A stretch of 64,000 bases of DNA from Bacteroidales bacterium (GTDB taxonomy: Bacteria > Bacteroidota > Bacteroidia > Bacteroidales > UBA932). Below the pieces are notes generated by a model. That model worked only from the letters and a program-made list of their open reading frames with translations, made no database searches and had not been told where the DNA came from. The position numbers and the translations under genes were made by a program. This document shows, piece by piece, positions 19,593-27,586 of this stretch. Location of the stretch: contig JAJFVD010000005.1 in the NCBI GenBank assembly GCA_021371955.1, positions 124,001 to 188,000 on the forward strand, written 5' to 3'. The stretch's first letter is position 1, and the number at the start of each line of letters is the position of its first letter.

Positions 19593-21938
19593 TCAGATAT
19601 ATTTCTGAATCAGACGGAATAGCTCCTGCTTTTTAATGGGTTTGGAAATATAGTCATCACACCCGGATTCAATTGTTCTTTCTTTGTCACCGGAAATTGA
19701 GTAAGCAGTTTGTGCAATTACAGGTATAGAAGGCTTTTCTGCTTTAATAATTTTTGTTGCCTCATAGCCGTTCATTTCAGGCATATTTATATCCATTAAA
19801 ATCATCGATATATCACTCTCGCTTCTTGAAAGAGATACTGCCTCAATGCCGTTTTTTGCTCGTATTATTTCAATTCCGGTTTTTCGGAGCATCGCTTTTA
19901 GTAATAAGAAACTTGGATCATCATCCTCAGCGAGCAGAAGTTTTTTGCCGGAAAAATCATATTCAGGAATATCGGAAATAGCAGATACAGGATTTACAGG
20001 AACAGATGTTAATTTGGCTGAAGGAAGAGTAAAGAAAAATGTAGATCCTTTTCCGGTTTCAGATTCCACCCAAATCTCGCCACCAAGAATTTCTACAAGC
20101 TTTTTTGAAATGGAAAGACCCAGTCCGGTTCCTCCGTATGTCCTTGTAAGTGAGTCATCGGCTTGCCGGAACTGGTCAAAAATAAGTTGTTGTTTATCCT
20201 TAGCGATACCAATGCCTGTATCTTTTACATAGAACTTCAAGAAGCCATTTTCATTAATGTGCTCAAATGTAAACCCATATTCAACATAACCCTCTTTCGT
20301 GAACTTCAGGGCGTTCTTAAGCAGATTGACAAGTATTTGCTTAAACCGCTTCTGATCAATCGAAATTCTCACTTTATCGCCATTTGCAGGAATATTGATT
20401 CTTAGCTTTATTGAATTTTTTCCGAGAAGTATTTGTTCTCTTGATATTACAGCAAATATTTCATTTAGTAAATCATTAACTTCAAACTCTTCAAACTGGA
20501 GTTTTATTTCACCGGCCTCAATAAGGCTTATGTCGAATATCTCTTCAATAAGTCCCAGCAAATGTCTTCCGCTTTTGTGAATAGTCATTGCAAAGGAGTC
20601 TATCTCTTCCTTTGAAATATCATCTTTCATCAAATCGGAAAAACCTATTATCGCATTAAGAGGGGTCCTGAGTTCATGAGACATCGTTGCAAGAAATGTG
20701 GATTTTATTCTATCACTTTCTTCTGCCTTATTTTTGGCAAGAATGAGTGCATCTTCCGATTTAACCCTGTCTGTAACATCTCTCGACAATACGAGTCTTG
20801 CTTTTTTATTTTCAAAAATTATGGGAAATGAGCTAATTTCCACGTAAATAAGCTCGCCCGATTTCTTTATGTGCCTCCATCTTTTTGGCATACCGGCAAT
20901 CTCTGGAGTATTCTTAACATCTTGCTCAAGATCTGCCCAATCTTCACTTGGCCGGATATCTTTAAGGGTCATTTTCAGAAATTCCTCACCGGAATATCCA
21001 TAAGAATTAATGGCTGTATTGTTAACCATTAGAAAGGAGAGTGTCCTTACGTCATAAATCCACATTGGATGCGGATTGTTTTCAAAAAGATATTTATACT
21101 GCTCTTCACTTTTTATCAGAAGTTCCTCGGATCTCTTTTTTTCTGTTATATCTCTCTGTATCCCAAAATTTCCTGAAATTTTTCCTTTGGAATCGTACAG
21201 ACAAATATAATCTCCCTCAATGAAAATTTGTGTTCCGTCGGCCTTTGTTTCTGATGTTTCTGTGTGAAGTCTTCCTTTATCAAAAAACTCTTTCCAGATT
21301 CTCTTACCATATTCAGGATCACTTGAATAAAAATCTGCGGGAGTCATCGTAAGTGCCTGGCTCAATGTTATTCCATATTGATTCAGGAATGCATCATTAG
21401 CCCTTACAATCCTCTGATTGGAAAAAACATAATCAATTATTTTGTCCTTGTCAACAGAATCATTCCACTCAATAGGTTCGTCGAGCATGAAAAAAAATAT
21501 TCCCTCAAGCGCCTGATTAAAAAACAGATTGAAATAATTCTGAAATTCTTTGTGCTCTTCTTCGGCTTTCCTCTTTTCTGTTATGTTATCAGCAAATGAA
21601 ATAAGGAATGATTCTCCGTTAATGTCAATTATACTGCCGGAAACAATGAAGAGAACCTCACTTCCGTCTCTGAGAACCATTTTCCCCTCTCTGGAATCGA
21701 TTTTTCCTGAATTTATGAGTTCCTGTTTCAAATTATCGATAAAAGAATCATAAAATAAGACGCCAAGACCCTCCGGCGTCTTTCCAATTATCTCTCCACG
21801 AGGGATACCTATGCTTTTTTCAAAATTTGCATTTACCTCAATGAAACGCCCCTCTGCAATTGAAGTAACAGAAATACATTGCGGGCTGTAGTTAATAAGT
21901 TCGGAAAGCATTTTTTCCGAAAAATGAAGCTCTGTCAT
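19593..21938 (-). CDS. Soluble hybrid sensor histidine kinase (3 PAS, HisKA, HATPase, REC)
   Basis: This 781-residue cytoplasmic signalling protein has no membrane segment. Three PAS domains occupy about 8-120, 130-265 and 275-395, each ending in a DIT/DVT-type linker. Then come a HisKA domain with phospho-acceptor His421 (MSHELRTP), a HATPase domain with N box (NLLKNALKF), G1 (DTGIGI) and G2 (GGTGLGLSI), and a C-terminal receiver with phospho-acceptor Asp716 (MILMDINMP), acidic pair EDDD and Lys in ISKP. No response regulator or phosphotransfer gene is adjacent, so its output partner is elsewhere. The stimulus is unknown; cytosolic PAS sensing of redox or a ligand is possible. Confidence 0.95.
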   Translation of the reverse strand: MTELHFSEKMLSELINYSPQCISVTSIAEGRFIEVNANFEKSIGIPRGEIIGKTPEGLGVLFYDSFIDNLKQELINSGKIDSREGKMVLRDGSEVLFIVSGSIIDINGESFLISFADNITEKRKAEEEHKEFQNYFNLFFNQALEGIFFFMLDEPIEWNDSVDKDKIIDYVFSNQRIVRANDAFLNQYGITLSQALTMTPADFYSSDPEYGKRIWKEFFDKGRLHTETSETKADGTQIFIEGDYICLYDSKGKISGNFGIQRDITEKKRSEELLIKSEEQYKYLFENNPHPMWIYDVRTLSFLMVNNTAINSYGYSGEEFLKMTLKDIRPSEDWADLEQDVKNTPEIAGMPKRWRHIKKSGELIYVEISSFPIIFENKKARLVLSRDVTDRVKSEDALILAKNKAEESDRIKSTFLATMSHELRTPLNAIIGFSDLMKDDISKEEIDSFAMTIHKSGRHLLGLIEEIFDISLIEAGEIKLQFEEFEVNDLLNEIFAVISREQILLGKNSIKLRINIPANGDKVRISIDQKRFKQILVNLLKNALKFTKEGYVEYGFTFEHINENGFLKFYVKDTGIGIAKDKQQLIFDQFRQADDSLTRTYGGTGLGLSISKKLVEILGGEIWVESETGKGSTFFFTLPSAKLTSVPVNPVSAISDIPEYDFSGKKLLLAEDDDPSFLLLKAMLRKTGIEIIRAKNGIEAVSLSRSESDISMILMDINMPEMNGYEATKIIKAEKPSIPVIAQTAYSISGDKERTIESGCDDYISKPIKKQELFRLIQKYI

Positions 21939-21961
21939 TACAAGCTGAAATAATTCACACT

Positions 21962-21969
21962 CAAATTTA
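21962..21969 (-). promoter_or_regulatory. Putative -7 element of the hybrid kinase gene
   Basis: The minus strand reads TAAATTTG, an exact TAnnTTTG match, 23 bases before the ATG at 21938. It suggests the kinase is transcribed separately from the lipoate-ligase operon upstream. Confidence 0.45.
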
Positions 21970-21998
21970 TGGAAAATATAGTTATTAACAGAATATTT

Positions 21999-22649
21999 TT
22001 AATTTGCAGGAATATTAACAGCAAAATGAGTCTCAATTTGCTTTAGTGCTTTGTGAATTGCCGAAATTAGTTGTTGAATATCAATTTTATATTCCTCAGC
22101 CCACATTGAAGTTACAAATTCACTGTGATCGCGCCCTGCGCGGTAGTCTGGCTCTCTCTTCGGATGACGCAGGTATTTGGAAATTATTGAAATATCCTCT
22201 TTTACATTTAAAACCGCATGATAAAAGAGGATGTTATTTTTCAGATACATGGAAGAACCGAGAATTTTTCTGTTATTTATTGACAGGTCAGATATTCCCT
22301 TAGATTCCAGATTATTAACTCCAATCTCCGTAAATGAATCAATAAGATACTTGTTAATAATTTCAAAAATATGGCGAGGCCTGTTTAACCTTACTATGTT
22401 TAATTTTAAAGAAAAGACAATCATATTCGGTGTAAGGACAACACTTTCCCCACCGGAAGGCCGCTTATAGATTCTGATATTGTCTTCGAGAGCATTCCCG
22501 GAAAATACTGAAAGTTCTTCTTCGTTTGCCCTGCCAAGAACAATATAGGTTTCCTCCGGCTGCCATACGCAGGAATCAAATCTCGCTGCTGATTCCATTA
22601 TGCTGATATCAGGGAGATTGTACGTAAGAGAACTGGATTTTCCTGCCAT
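21999..22649 (-). CDS. lplA: Lipoate-protein ligase family protein, catalytic domain only
   Basis: This enzyme attaches lipoate (or a precursor) to lipoyl domains of 2-oxoacid dehydrogenases. It is 216 residues, much shorter than two-domain E. coli LplA (338), so the C-terminal accessory domain is absent. The catalytic fold is present: the substrate loop KRPSGGESVVL corresponds to the family's RRxSGGGxVxHD, and the lysine region is SINNRKILGSSMYLKNNILFYHAVL. The family His-Asp after the glycine loop is replaced by Leu-Thr. It lies 9 bases after lpdA, last in the PDH operon. The obvious partner is Lys43 of the adjacent E2. It could also be a lipoyl transferase of the LipM/LipL type. Confidence 0.82.
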   Translation of the reverse strand: MAGKSSSLTYNLPDISIMESAARFDSCVWQPEETYIVLGRANEEELSVFSGNALEDNIRIYKRPSGGESVVLTPNMIVFSLKLNIVRLNRPRHIFEIINKYLIDSFTEIGVNNLESKGISDLSINNRKILGSSMYLKNNILFYHAVLNVKEDISIISKYLRHPKREPDYRAGRDHSEFVTSMWAEEYKIDIQQLISAIHKALKQIETHFAVNIPAN

Positions 22650-22658
22650 TAGATTTGC

Positions 22659-24011
22659 TTATTTATGGATTGCATGGTCTATTGCCTCGAATCCGGCCTC
22701 CATGAATACTTCGGATACAGTAGGGTGGGTGTGTACTGTCTGGGCAATATCATAAATTGTAGATTCAAGCTGCATATAGGCAGATGCCTCATTTATCATA
22801 TCTGTTGCGTTTGGAGCAATAATTTGTACGCCAAGAACCTCACCGTATTTTTTATCGGAAAGTATTCGGACAAAACCTTCAGAAACACCTTCTGTTTGTG
22901 CCTTGCCGTTTGCCGAAAGGGGAAATTCGCTTGATTTATAGTCATATCCGGCTTCCTTAATTTCGGCTTCGGTAAGTCCGATTTGAGCAGCCTCCGGAAC
23001 AGTATACATGTTCATTGGCAATTTTGAGAAATCCAGTTTATTGTCTATTCCCTTTAGCTTATTTACCACATGAAGCCCCTGAGCCGATCCCACATGTGCA
23101 AAAAGGCTTAATCCGTTTACATCGCCAATTGCGTAAATTCCTTTCACAGATGTTTCAAGATTTTCATCAACTTTAATAAATCCGTTTTCCATTTCCAGCT
23201 TAATATCCGATTGTATTAAGTTCGCTTTTCGGTCACGTGCGTTGATAATCAAATCACAAGGGACCTCCTCCTGATTTATATTTAGTTTCCCTTTTGCCCA
23301 TATACCTTTAGTTGACTCAACAGCTACATTGAAAATTACTTTAATTCTGTCTTTCTTTATTTTATTCAGAATATAGTCGCTTATATACGGATCTGCTTTT
23401 GGCATAATGCCTCCGGTGTCCGAAATCAAAGTGACGTTTTTATCCATTAAATTAAATGCCTGAGCAAGTTCAATTGCAACAGGAACTTTTCCAACAACAA
23501 CAATATTGTCAGGTATTTCTCGCTCTTTAAATAGCTCTTTTGGCTCAACAATAAGACCTTTAAATAAGTTTTCAATCGCAGGAGAAGATGACCCTGTAGC
23601 AATAAGTATGTTTTTCGCCTCAAGATTACGGTTTTCGACAACGATTGAATTTGCGGACAATATTCTGGCCTCTCCGATAATTATATCAACACCATTCTTT
23701 TTAAGTAAAAACTCCACTCCACCGGTAAGTTTTTTAACTATCCCGTCCGATCGTTTAATCGCTTTGTTCCAATTAAATGATATCGCTTTTTTATCAATTC
23801 CGTCTATTCCAAACCTCCCTGCATCCTTAACAATTTTCTGATAAAGCTTAACACTTTCCAATATTGACTTTGATGGTATGCAACCCCAGTTAAGGCACAT
23901 CCCTCCAATTTGGTTCTTTTCTATTATGGCTGTTTTAAGCCCAACCTGACCGGCGCGGATTGCTGCCACATAGCCGGCAGGTCCCGATCCAATTATAATT
24001 AAGTCGTACAT
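22659..24011 (-). CDS. lpdA: Dihydrolipoyl dehydrogenase (E3)
   Basis: E3 reoxidises dihydrolipoamide on E2 and reduces NAD+. It is 450 residues. The FAD loop GSGPAGYVAA is at 8-17. The redox-active disulphide is Cys39/Cys44 in GGMCLNWGCIPSK (CX4C), a GTCLNVGC variant with Met and Trp. An NAD-binding domain follows, the second FAD motif is YAIGDVNG, and the C-terminal His-Glu dyad is HTHPTVSE. There is no N-terminal lipoyl domain. It is 13 bases after the E2 gene and 9 before the lipoate ligase. Confidence 0.96.
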   Translation of the reverse strand: MYDLIIIGSGPAGYVAAIRAGQVGLKTAIIEKNQIGGMCLNWGCIPSKSILESVKLYQKIVKDAGRFGIDGIDKKAISFNWNKAIKRSDGIVKKLTGGVEFLLKKNGVDIIIGEARILSANSIVVENRNLEAKNILIATGSSSPAIENLFKGLIVEPKELFKEREIPDNIVVVGKVPVAIELAQAFNLMDKNVTLISDTGGIMPKADPYISDYILNKIKKDRIKVIFNVAVESTKGIWAKGKLNINQEEVPCDLIINARDRKANLIQSDIKLEMENGFIKVDENLETSVKGIYAIGDVNGLSLFAHVGSAQGLHVVNKLKGIDNKLDFSKLPMNMYTVPEAAQIGLTEAEIKEAGYDYKSSEFPLSANGKAQTEGVSEGFVRILSDKKYGEVLGVQIIAPNATDMINEASAYMQLESTIYDIAQTVHTHPTVSEVFMEAGFEAIDHAIHK

Positions 24012-24024
24012 ATTATTTCTCCTT

Positions 24025-25311
24025 TTATTCCATTATAAGACTGACAGGATCTGCCAGATATCCCATTATTGAGTTAACGAACCGTGCTGTATCGCCTCCG
24101 TCTGCAATCCGGTGATCTACACTTAGAGACATCGGAAGAACCAATCCTACGGCAAGTTCATCGTCTTTAACTACAGGTCTTTTTGAAACCCGGCCAATAC
24201 CAAGAATTGCAGCCTGAGGGTAATTAATCACCGGAACGGCAAACAGCCCTCCGATGCTTCCATAGCTTGTGAGAGTAAACGTTCCGTCCTTCATATCTTC
24301 CAGAGTAAGTTTTCCGTCTCGTGCTTTATCGGAGATTTTATTTATTTCAACAGCAATCTCTTTAACAGATAGTTTGTCGGCATTACGGATAACCGGAACG
24401 ACAAGGCCTTTTTCCGTATCGATGGCAATGCCAATATTATAATATTTTTTATATAGCATAACGCCCTTATCAAAATCCATTTCGGAATTTAATGCGCGGA
24501 ACTTCTTCAGAGACATTGCAGTTGCCTTTACAATGAAAGCAAGGTAGGTCAGTTTTATTCCTTCGGCAGCTAATGGCTCTTTGTATTTTTTTCGGATTCT
24601 GTCCAGTTCGGAAATTTCAACTTCTTCAAAAACAGTCATGTGAGCGGCATTATGCTTGCTTTGAATCATGTTTTTGGCAATCGTCTTACGCATCTGTGAC
24701 AAAGGTTCGGTATCCACAAGATTTGGTTGTAAAGCATGAATGTTTGTCTCTCCTGACACAACTGCCGGGTTAGTCTGTTTATTGCCATCCTTTGCAAATA
24801 GAATTACATCATCTTTTGTTACTCTGCCAGCCGGACCAGAGCCCTTTATGCGATTAATATCAACTCCCATATCATGTGCTATTGCCCGGGCAACAGGTGT
24901 AGAAAGTGCTTTTTTACCCACAGTGTTGTTTTTTTCTTCACTCCGGACACCCTCTTTACTTGCAACGAGCACAGCATTGTTTCCGGCAACCTCGAGAGTT
25001 CCCACAACTCCGGCTCCCTCTTCCAGAGGTTCAACTTTATTTGCCTCATCAACTGCTGCAGAACCTTCTACTCCTTCAATATCAATTTCCACAAGAGCAG
25101 AGCCAACATGAACAGTCTCTCCGACTTTACCGAATTTTGCGGCAATTATTCCATTTTTAGGTGAAGGTATTGCCGTAACCACTTTATCAGTTTCCATTGT
25201 GCAAAGCGGATCTCCCATTTGTACCGTTTGTCCTTTTTCCACATGCCATTCAACTATTGTCCCTTCTTCAAGACCTTCTCCAATATCAGGAAACTTAAAT
25301 ATATATCTCAT
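24025..25311 (-). CDS. pdhC: 2-oxoacid dehydrogenase acyltransferase (E2)
   Basis: E2 transfers the acyl group from E1 to CoA and forms the complex core. The 428 residues are arranged as one lipoyl domain (about 1-80, lipoylated Lys43 in METDKVV), a linker, a peripheral-subunit-binding domain (about 137-172, STPVARAIAHDMGVDINRIKG), a second linker and a catalytic acetyltransferase domain (about 200-428). The active-site motif is SVDHRIADGGD (HxxxDG). A single lipoyl domain and a long acidic/Val-rich linker are typical of Gram-positive-like PDH or BCKDH E2. Four bases separate it from the E1beta gene. The acyl specificity is uncertain. Confidence 0.93.
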   Translation of the reverse strand: MRYIFKFPDIGEGLEEGTIVEWHVEKGQTVQMGDPLCTMETDKVVTAIPSPKNGIIAAKFGKVGETVHVGSALVEIDIEGVEGSAAVDEANKVEPLEEGAGVVGTLEVAGNNAVLVASKEGVRSEEKNNTVGKKALSTPVARAIAHDMGVDINRIKGSGPAGRVTKDDVILFAKDGNKQTNPAVVSGETNIHALQPNLVDTEPLSQMRKTIAKNMIQSKHNAAHMTVFEEVEISELDRIRKKYKEPLAAEGIKLTYLAFIVKATAMSLKKFRALNSEMDFDKGVMLYKKYYNIGIAIDTEKGLVVPVIRNADKLSVKEIAVEINKISDKARDGKLTLEDMKDGTFTLTSYGSIGGLFAVPVINYPQAAILGIGRVSKRPVVKDDELAVGLVLPMSLSVDHRIADGGDTARFVNSIMGYLADPVSLIME

Positions 25312-25315
25312 AATT

Positions 25316-26293
25316 TCAATATTTTACTATTCGTTCGATTTCATAGAGGATCTTGTATGGATCCTGCATATAATGATGTTCACCCCTTGGAAGAGGAACA
25401 ATCGTGTCAAATCCGGACACTCTTGCAGGAGGTGCTTCGAGATGCAGGAATGCTTCTTCAATTGCAATCTGGCTGATTTCGGATCCAAGTCCAAAAGATC
25501 TTGGCCCTTCAGTTACTGTAATAATGCGACCGGTTTTTTTAACCGATTTAGCTATCGTTTCTCTGTCAATTGGATATATAGAGCGAAGGTCAATAAGTTC
25601 TACACTTATGCCGCTCTCCTTTGCCATGACAATTGCCTTTTGAACTTCACGAATCATTGCGCCGAATGCGACAATTGTTACATCAGTCCCTTGAGAAACT
25701 ACATTTGCCTTACCAAGCGGTATTGTGAATTTACCTTCGGCAACCTCTTGTTTTATTGCGCGGTATATTCTTTTTGGTTCCATAAAAAGGATTGTATCAT
25801 TACTTTCGATAGCCGAAATAAGCATCCCCTTTGCATCATGAGGAGTTGATGGGGCAACCACTTTTAAGCCAGGAATGTGTCCGAATATAGCTTCCATGCT
25901 TTCGCTGTGATGTTCAAGCGCATTAATTCCTCCTCCGTATGGCATCCTTATTACCATTGGAGTTTCGTACAAACCTCTGGATCTGTTTCTCATTCTTGAG
26001 GCGTGACTTATAATCTGGTTAAATCCCGGATATACAAATCCGCAAAACTGCATTTCAATAACAGGCCGTAAACCGGCAACTGCCATCCCAACAGCAGTGC
26101 CAACCAACCCGGATTCTGCCAGGGGAGAGTCAAAAACTCTCTCAATACCATACTTTTGCTGCAATCCTTCAGTGACACGAAACACTCCTCCCTCAACTCC
26201 GACATCTTCGCCATAAACAACCACGTTTTTGTCTTCGCCCAACTTTATATCCAATGCATCATTTATTGCATTGACCATATTCATTATTTTCAT
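25316..26293 (-). CDS. pdhB: 2-oxoacid dehydrogenase E1 beta subunit
   Basis: With E1alpha it decarboxylates the 2-oxoacid on thiamine diphosphate. At 325 residues it is the usual length for separate beta subunits. The start MKIMNMVNAINDALDIKLGEDKN and the segment VVYGEDVGVEGGVFRVTEGL carry the conserved TPP-activating Glu region. The transketolase C-terminal domain follows after about residue 190 (SQGTDVTIVAFGAM). It lies 22 bases after pdhA and 4 before E2. The subunits are those of a heterotetrameric PDH/BCKDH, not the homodimeric AceE of enterobacteria. Confidence 0.95.
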   Translation of the reverse strand: MKIMNMVNAINDALDIKLGEDKNVVVYGEDVGVEGGVFRVTEGLQQKYGIERVFDSPLAESGLVGTAVGMAVAGLRPVIEMQFCGFVYPGFNQIISHASRMRNRSRGLYETPMVIRMPYGGGINALEHHSESMEAIFGHIPGLKVVAPSTPHDAKGMLISAIESNDTILFMEPKRIYRAIKQEVAEGKFTIPLGKANVVSQGTDVTIVAFGAMIREVQKAIVMAKESGISVELIDLRSIYPIDRETIAKSVKKTGRIITVTEGPRSFGLGSEISQIAIEEAFLHLEAPPARVSGFDTIVPLPRGEHHYMQDPYKILYEIERIVKY

Positions 26294-26315
26294 TCTCTTC
26301 TCTTTAATTTAATAA

Positions 26316-27407
26316 TTACTTTACTTTGGCTGCCTTCCATTGAAGAAAACGCTCGTATTGCCGCTCCTGCTCCTTTAAGTCATCCGGCATTTCGGCATAT
26401 AGATATTTAAAAACATCTTCCTTTGGATAGGGGCCATAATTTTCTGCTTCAATAAATTGTCTGTCAATCTCTTCCTTGAATTGAGGGATTATTTTTTCCT
26501 CTTCGGCATCGCTCCACAATTTTTTTGATTTAAGGTATCCTTTCATCCTTTTTAGAGGATCTTTGATATCCCAGGCCTCTTCTTCTTCTCTGGTCCTGTA
26601 TTTTGTTGGGTCGTCCGATGTTGTATGTGCTCCTTTCCTGTAGGTGAGAGCTTCTATTAAGACAGGCCCTTCTCCTTCTAGACATACTTTAACACTCTCC
26701 TGTATTGCTTTATACATTGCAAAAAAATCGTTACCGTCTACCTTTATTCCTTTTACTCCATAGGCAACAGATTTTATAGCAAGTGAATCGGATGCAGTCT
26801 GGACGCTGGTAGGAGTGGAGATGCCATATTGGTTGTTCTGAATAATGAATATTACCGGTACTTTCCATACCCCGGCGAAGTTTACTGCCTCATGGAAGTC
26901 TCCCTCCGATGTGCCTCCGTCGCCTACAAACCCAAAAACAACTTTTTGTTCCTTATTGTACTTGATAGCGTATCCGATTCCTGCCGCATGAAGCAGCTGA
27001 GATGCTATAGGAACACTTATTGGAAGGGTGAATTTTGCGTGCTGGAATTTTGATCCGTCTTCGTAGCCCATAAAGTAGAGAAAAAGTTCCTTTAATGTCA
27101 CCCCTTTTGCGAGCATTGCGCCCATCTCGCGGAAAGCCGGAACCATCCAGTCATTTTCTCCGATGATAGCGCCCGTTGCGCCTGAAATTGCCTCCTGTCC
27201 GTAATTGGGAGGATAGGTGTATATTCTTCCCTGCCGCTGATATGAAACTATCTGAAGGTCGGCAGTCCGTGCAAAAAGCATATCCTTATATGCCTTAATA
27301 AGACGGTCGTCACTTATATCAGGCATCCATGCTTTATTTATAACTTTCCCGTTGTCGTCAATTATCTGGAAAATTGTTTTTTTTAGTGGATTATATTCGT
27401 TAAACAT
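26316..27407 (-). CDS. pdhA: 2-oxoacid (probably pyruvate) dehydrogenase E1 alpha subunit
   Basis: This 363-residue TPP-binding subunit has the motif GDGGTSEGDFHEAVNFAG and ends the fold loop in IIQNNQYG (GDG-x~26-NN). The phosphorylation-loop-like segment is YRKGAHTTSDDPTKYRTREE. The N-terminal block (QIIDDNGKVINKAWMPDISDDRL) and the RQGRIYTYPPNYGQEA segment resemble Firmicutes PdhA more than BkdA, so pyruvate is my first choice of substrate. It is the first gene of pdhA-pdhB-pdhC-lpdA-lplA, a complete complex with its own lipoylation enzyme. The 179 bases upstream contain the hydG terminator and AT-rich DNA with no clear promoter motif. Confidence 0.93.
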   Translation of the reverse strand: MFNEYNPLKKTIFQIIDDNGKVINKAWMPDISDDRLIKAYKDMLFARTADLQIVSYQRQGRIYTYPPNYGQEAISGATGAIIGENDWMVPAFREMGAMLAKGVTLKELFLYFMGYEDGSKFQHAKFTLPISVPIASQLLHAAGIGYAIKYNKEQKVVFGFVGDGGTSEGDFHEAVNFAGVWKVPVIFIIQNNQYGISTPTSVQTASDSLAIKSVAYGVKGIKVDGNDFFAMYKAIQESVKVCLEGEGPVLIEALTYRKGAHTTSDDPTKYRTREEEEAWDIKDPLKRMKGYLKSKKLWSDAEEEKIIPQFKEEIDRQFIEAENYGPYPKEDVFKYLYAEMPDDLKEQERQYERFLQWKAAKVK

Positions 27408-27523
27408 TCTGATTATTTTTAGTATTTGATAATAGTTATTTTCTATTTAATATGATACTAACAAATAATCTTCTTTATTGTTGCCGTATGCTTAATATTT
27501 AAGAATTATATATAAAAATTTTA

Positions 27524-27556
27524 CAAAAAAAAAGCTGCCTGATTACAGACAGCTTT
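27524..27556 (-). terminator. Rho-independent terminator after hydG
   Basis: On the minus strand the arms AAAGCTGTCTG and CAGGCAGCTTT (one G-T wobble) flank a TAAT loop and are followed by a run of T. It lies 31 bases beyond the hydG stop and separates hydG from the pdh operon on the same strand. Confidence 0.85.
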
Positions 27557-27586
27557 AATATTTAAATATTTAGGAGTTGACCGGTG

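Noticed and set aside
21999-22649. lplA as a truncated pseudogene
   Set aside because: The catalytic domain is complete with a normal start and stop, short ligase forms exist, and the gene sits in the PDH operon.
25199-25849. A 216-codon plus-strand open frame antisense to the start of E2 and most of E1beta
   Set aside because: It is Cys/Phe-rich with no family resemblance, and lies opposite two clearly conserved enzymes in a continuous operon.
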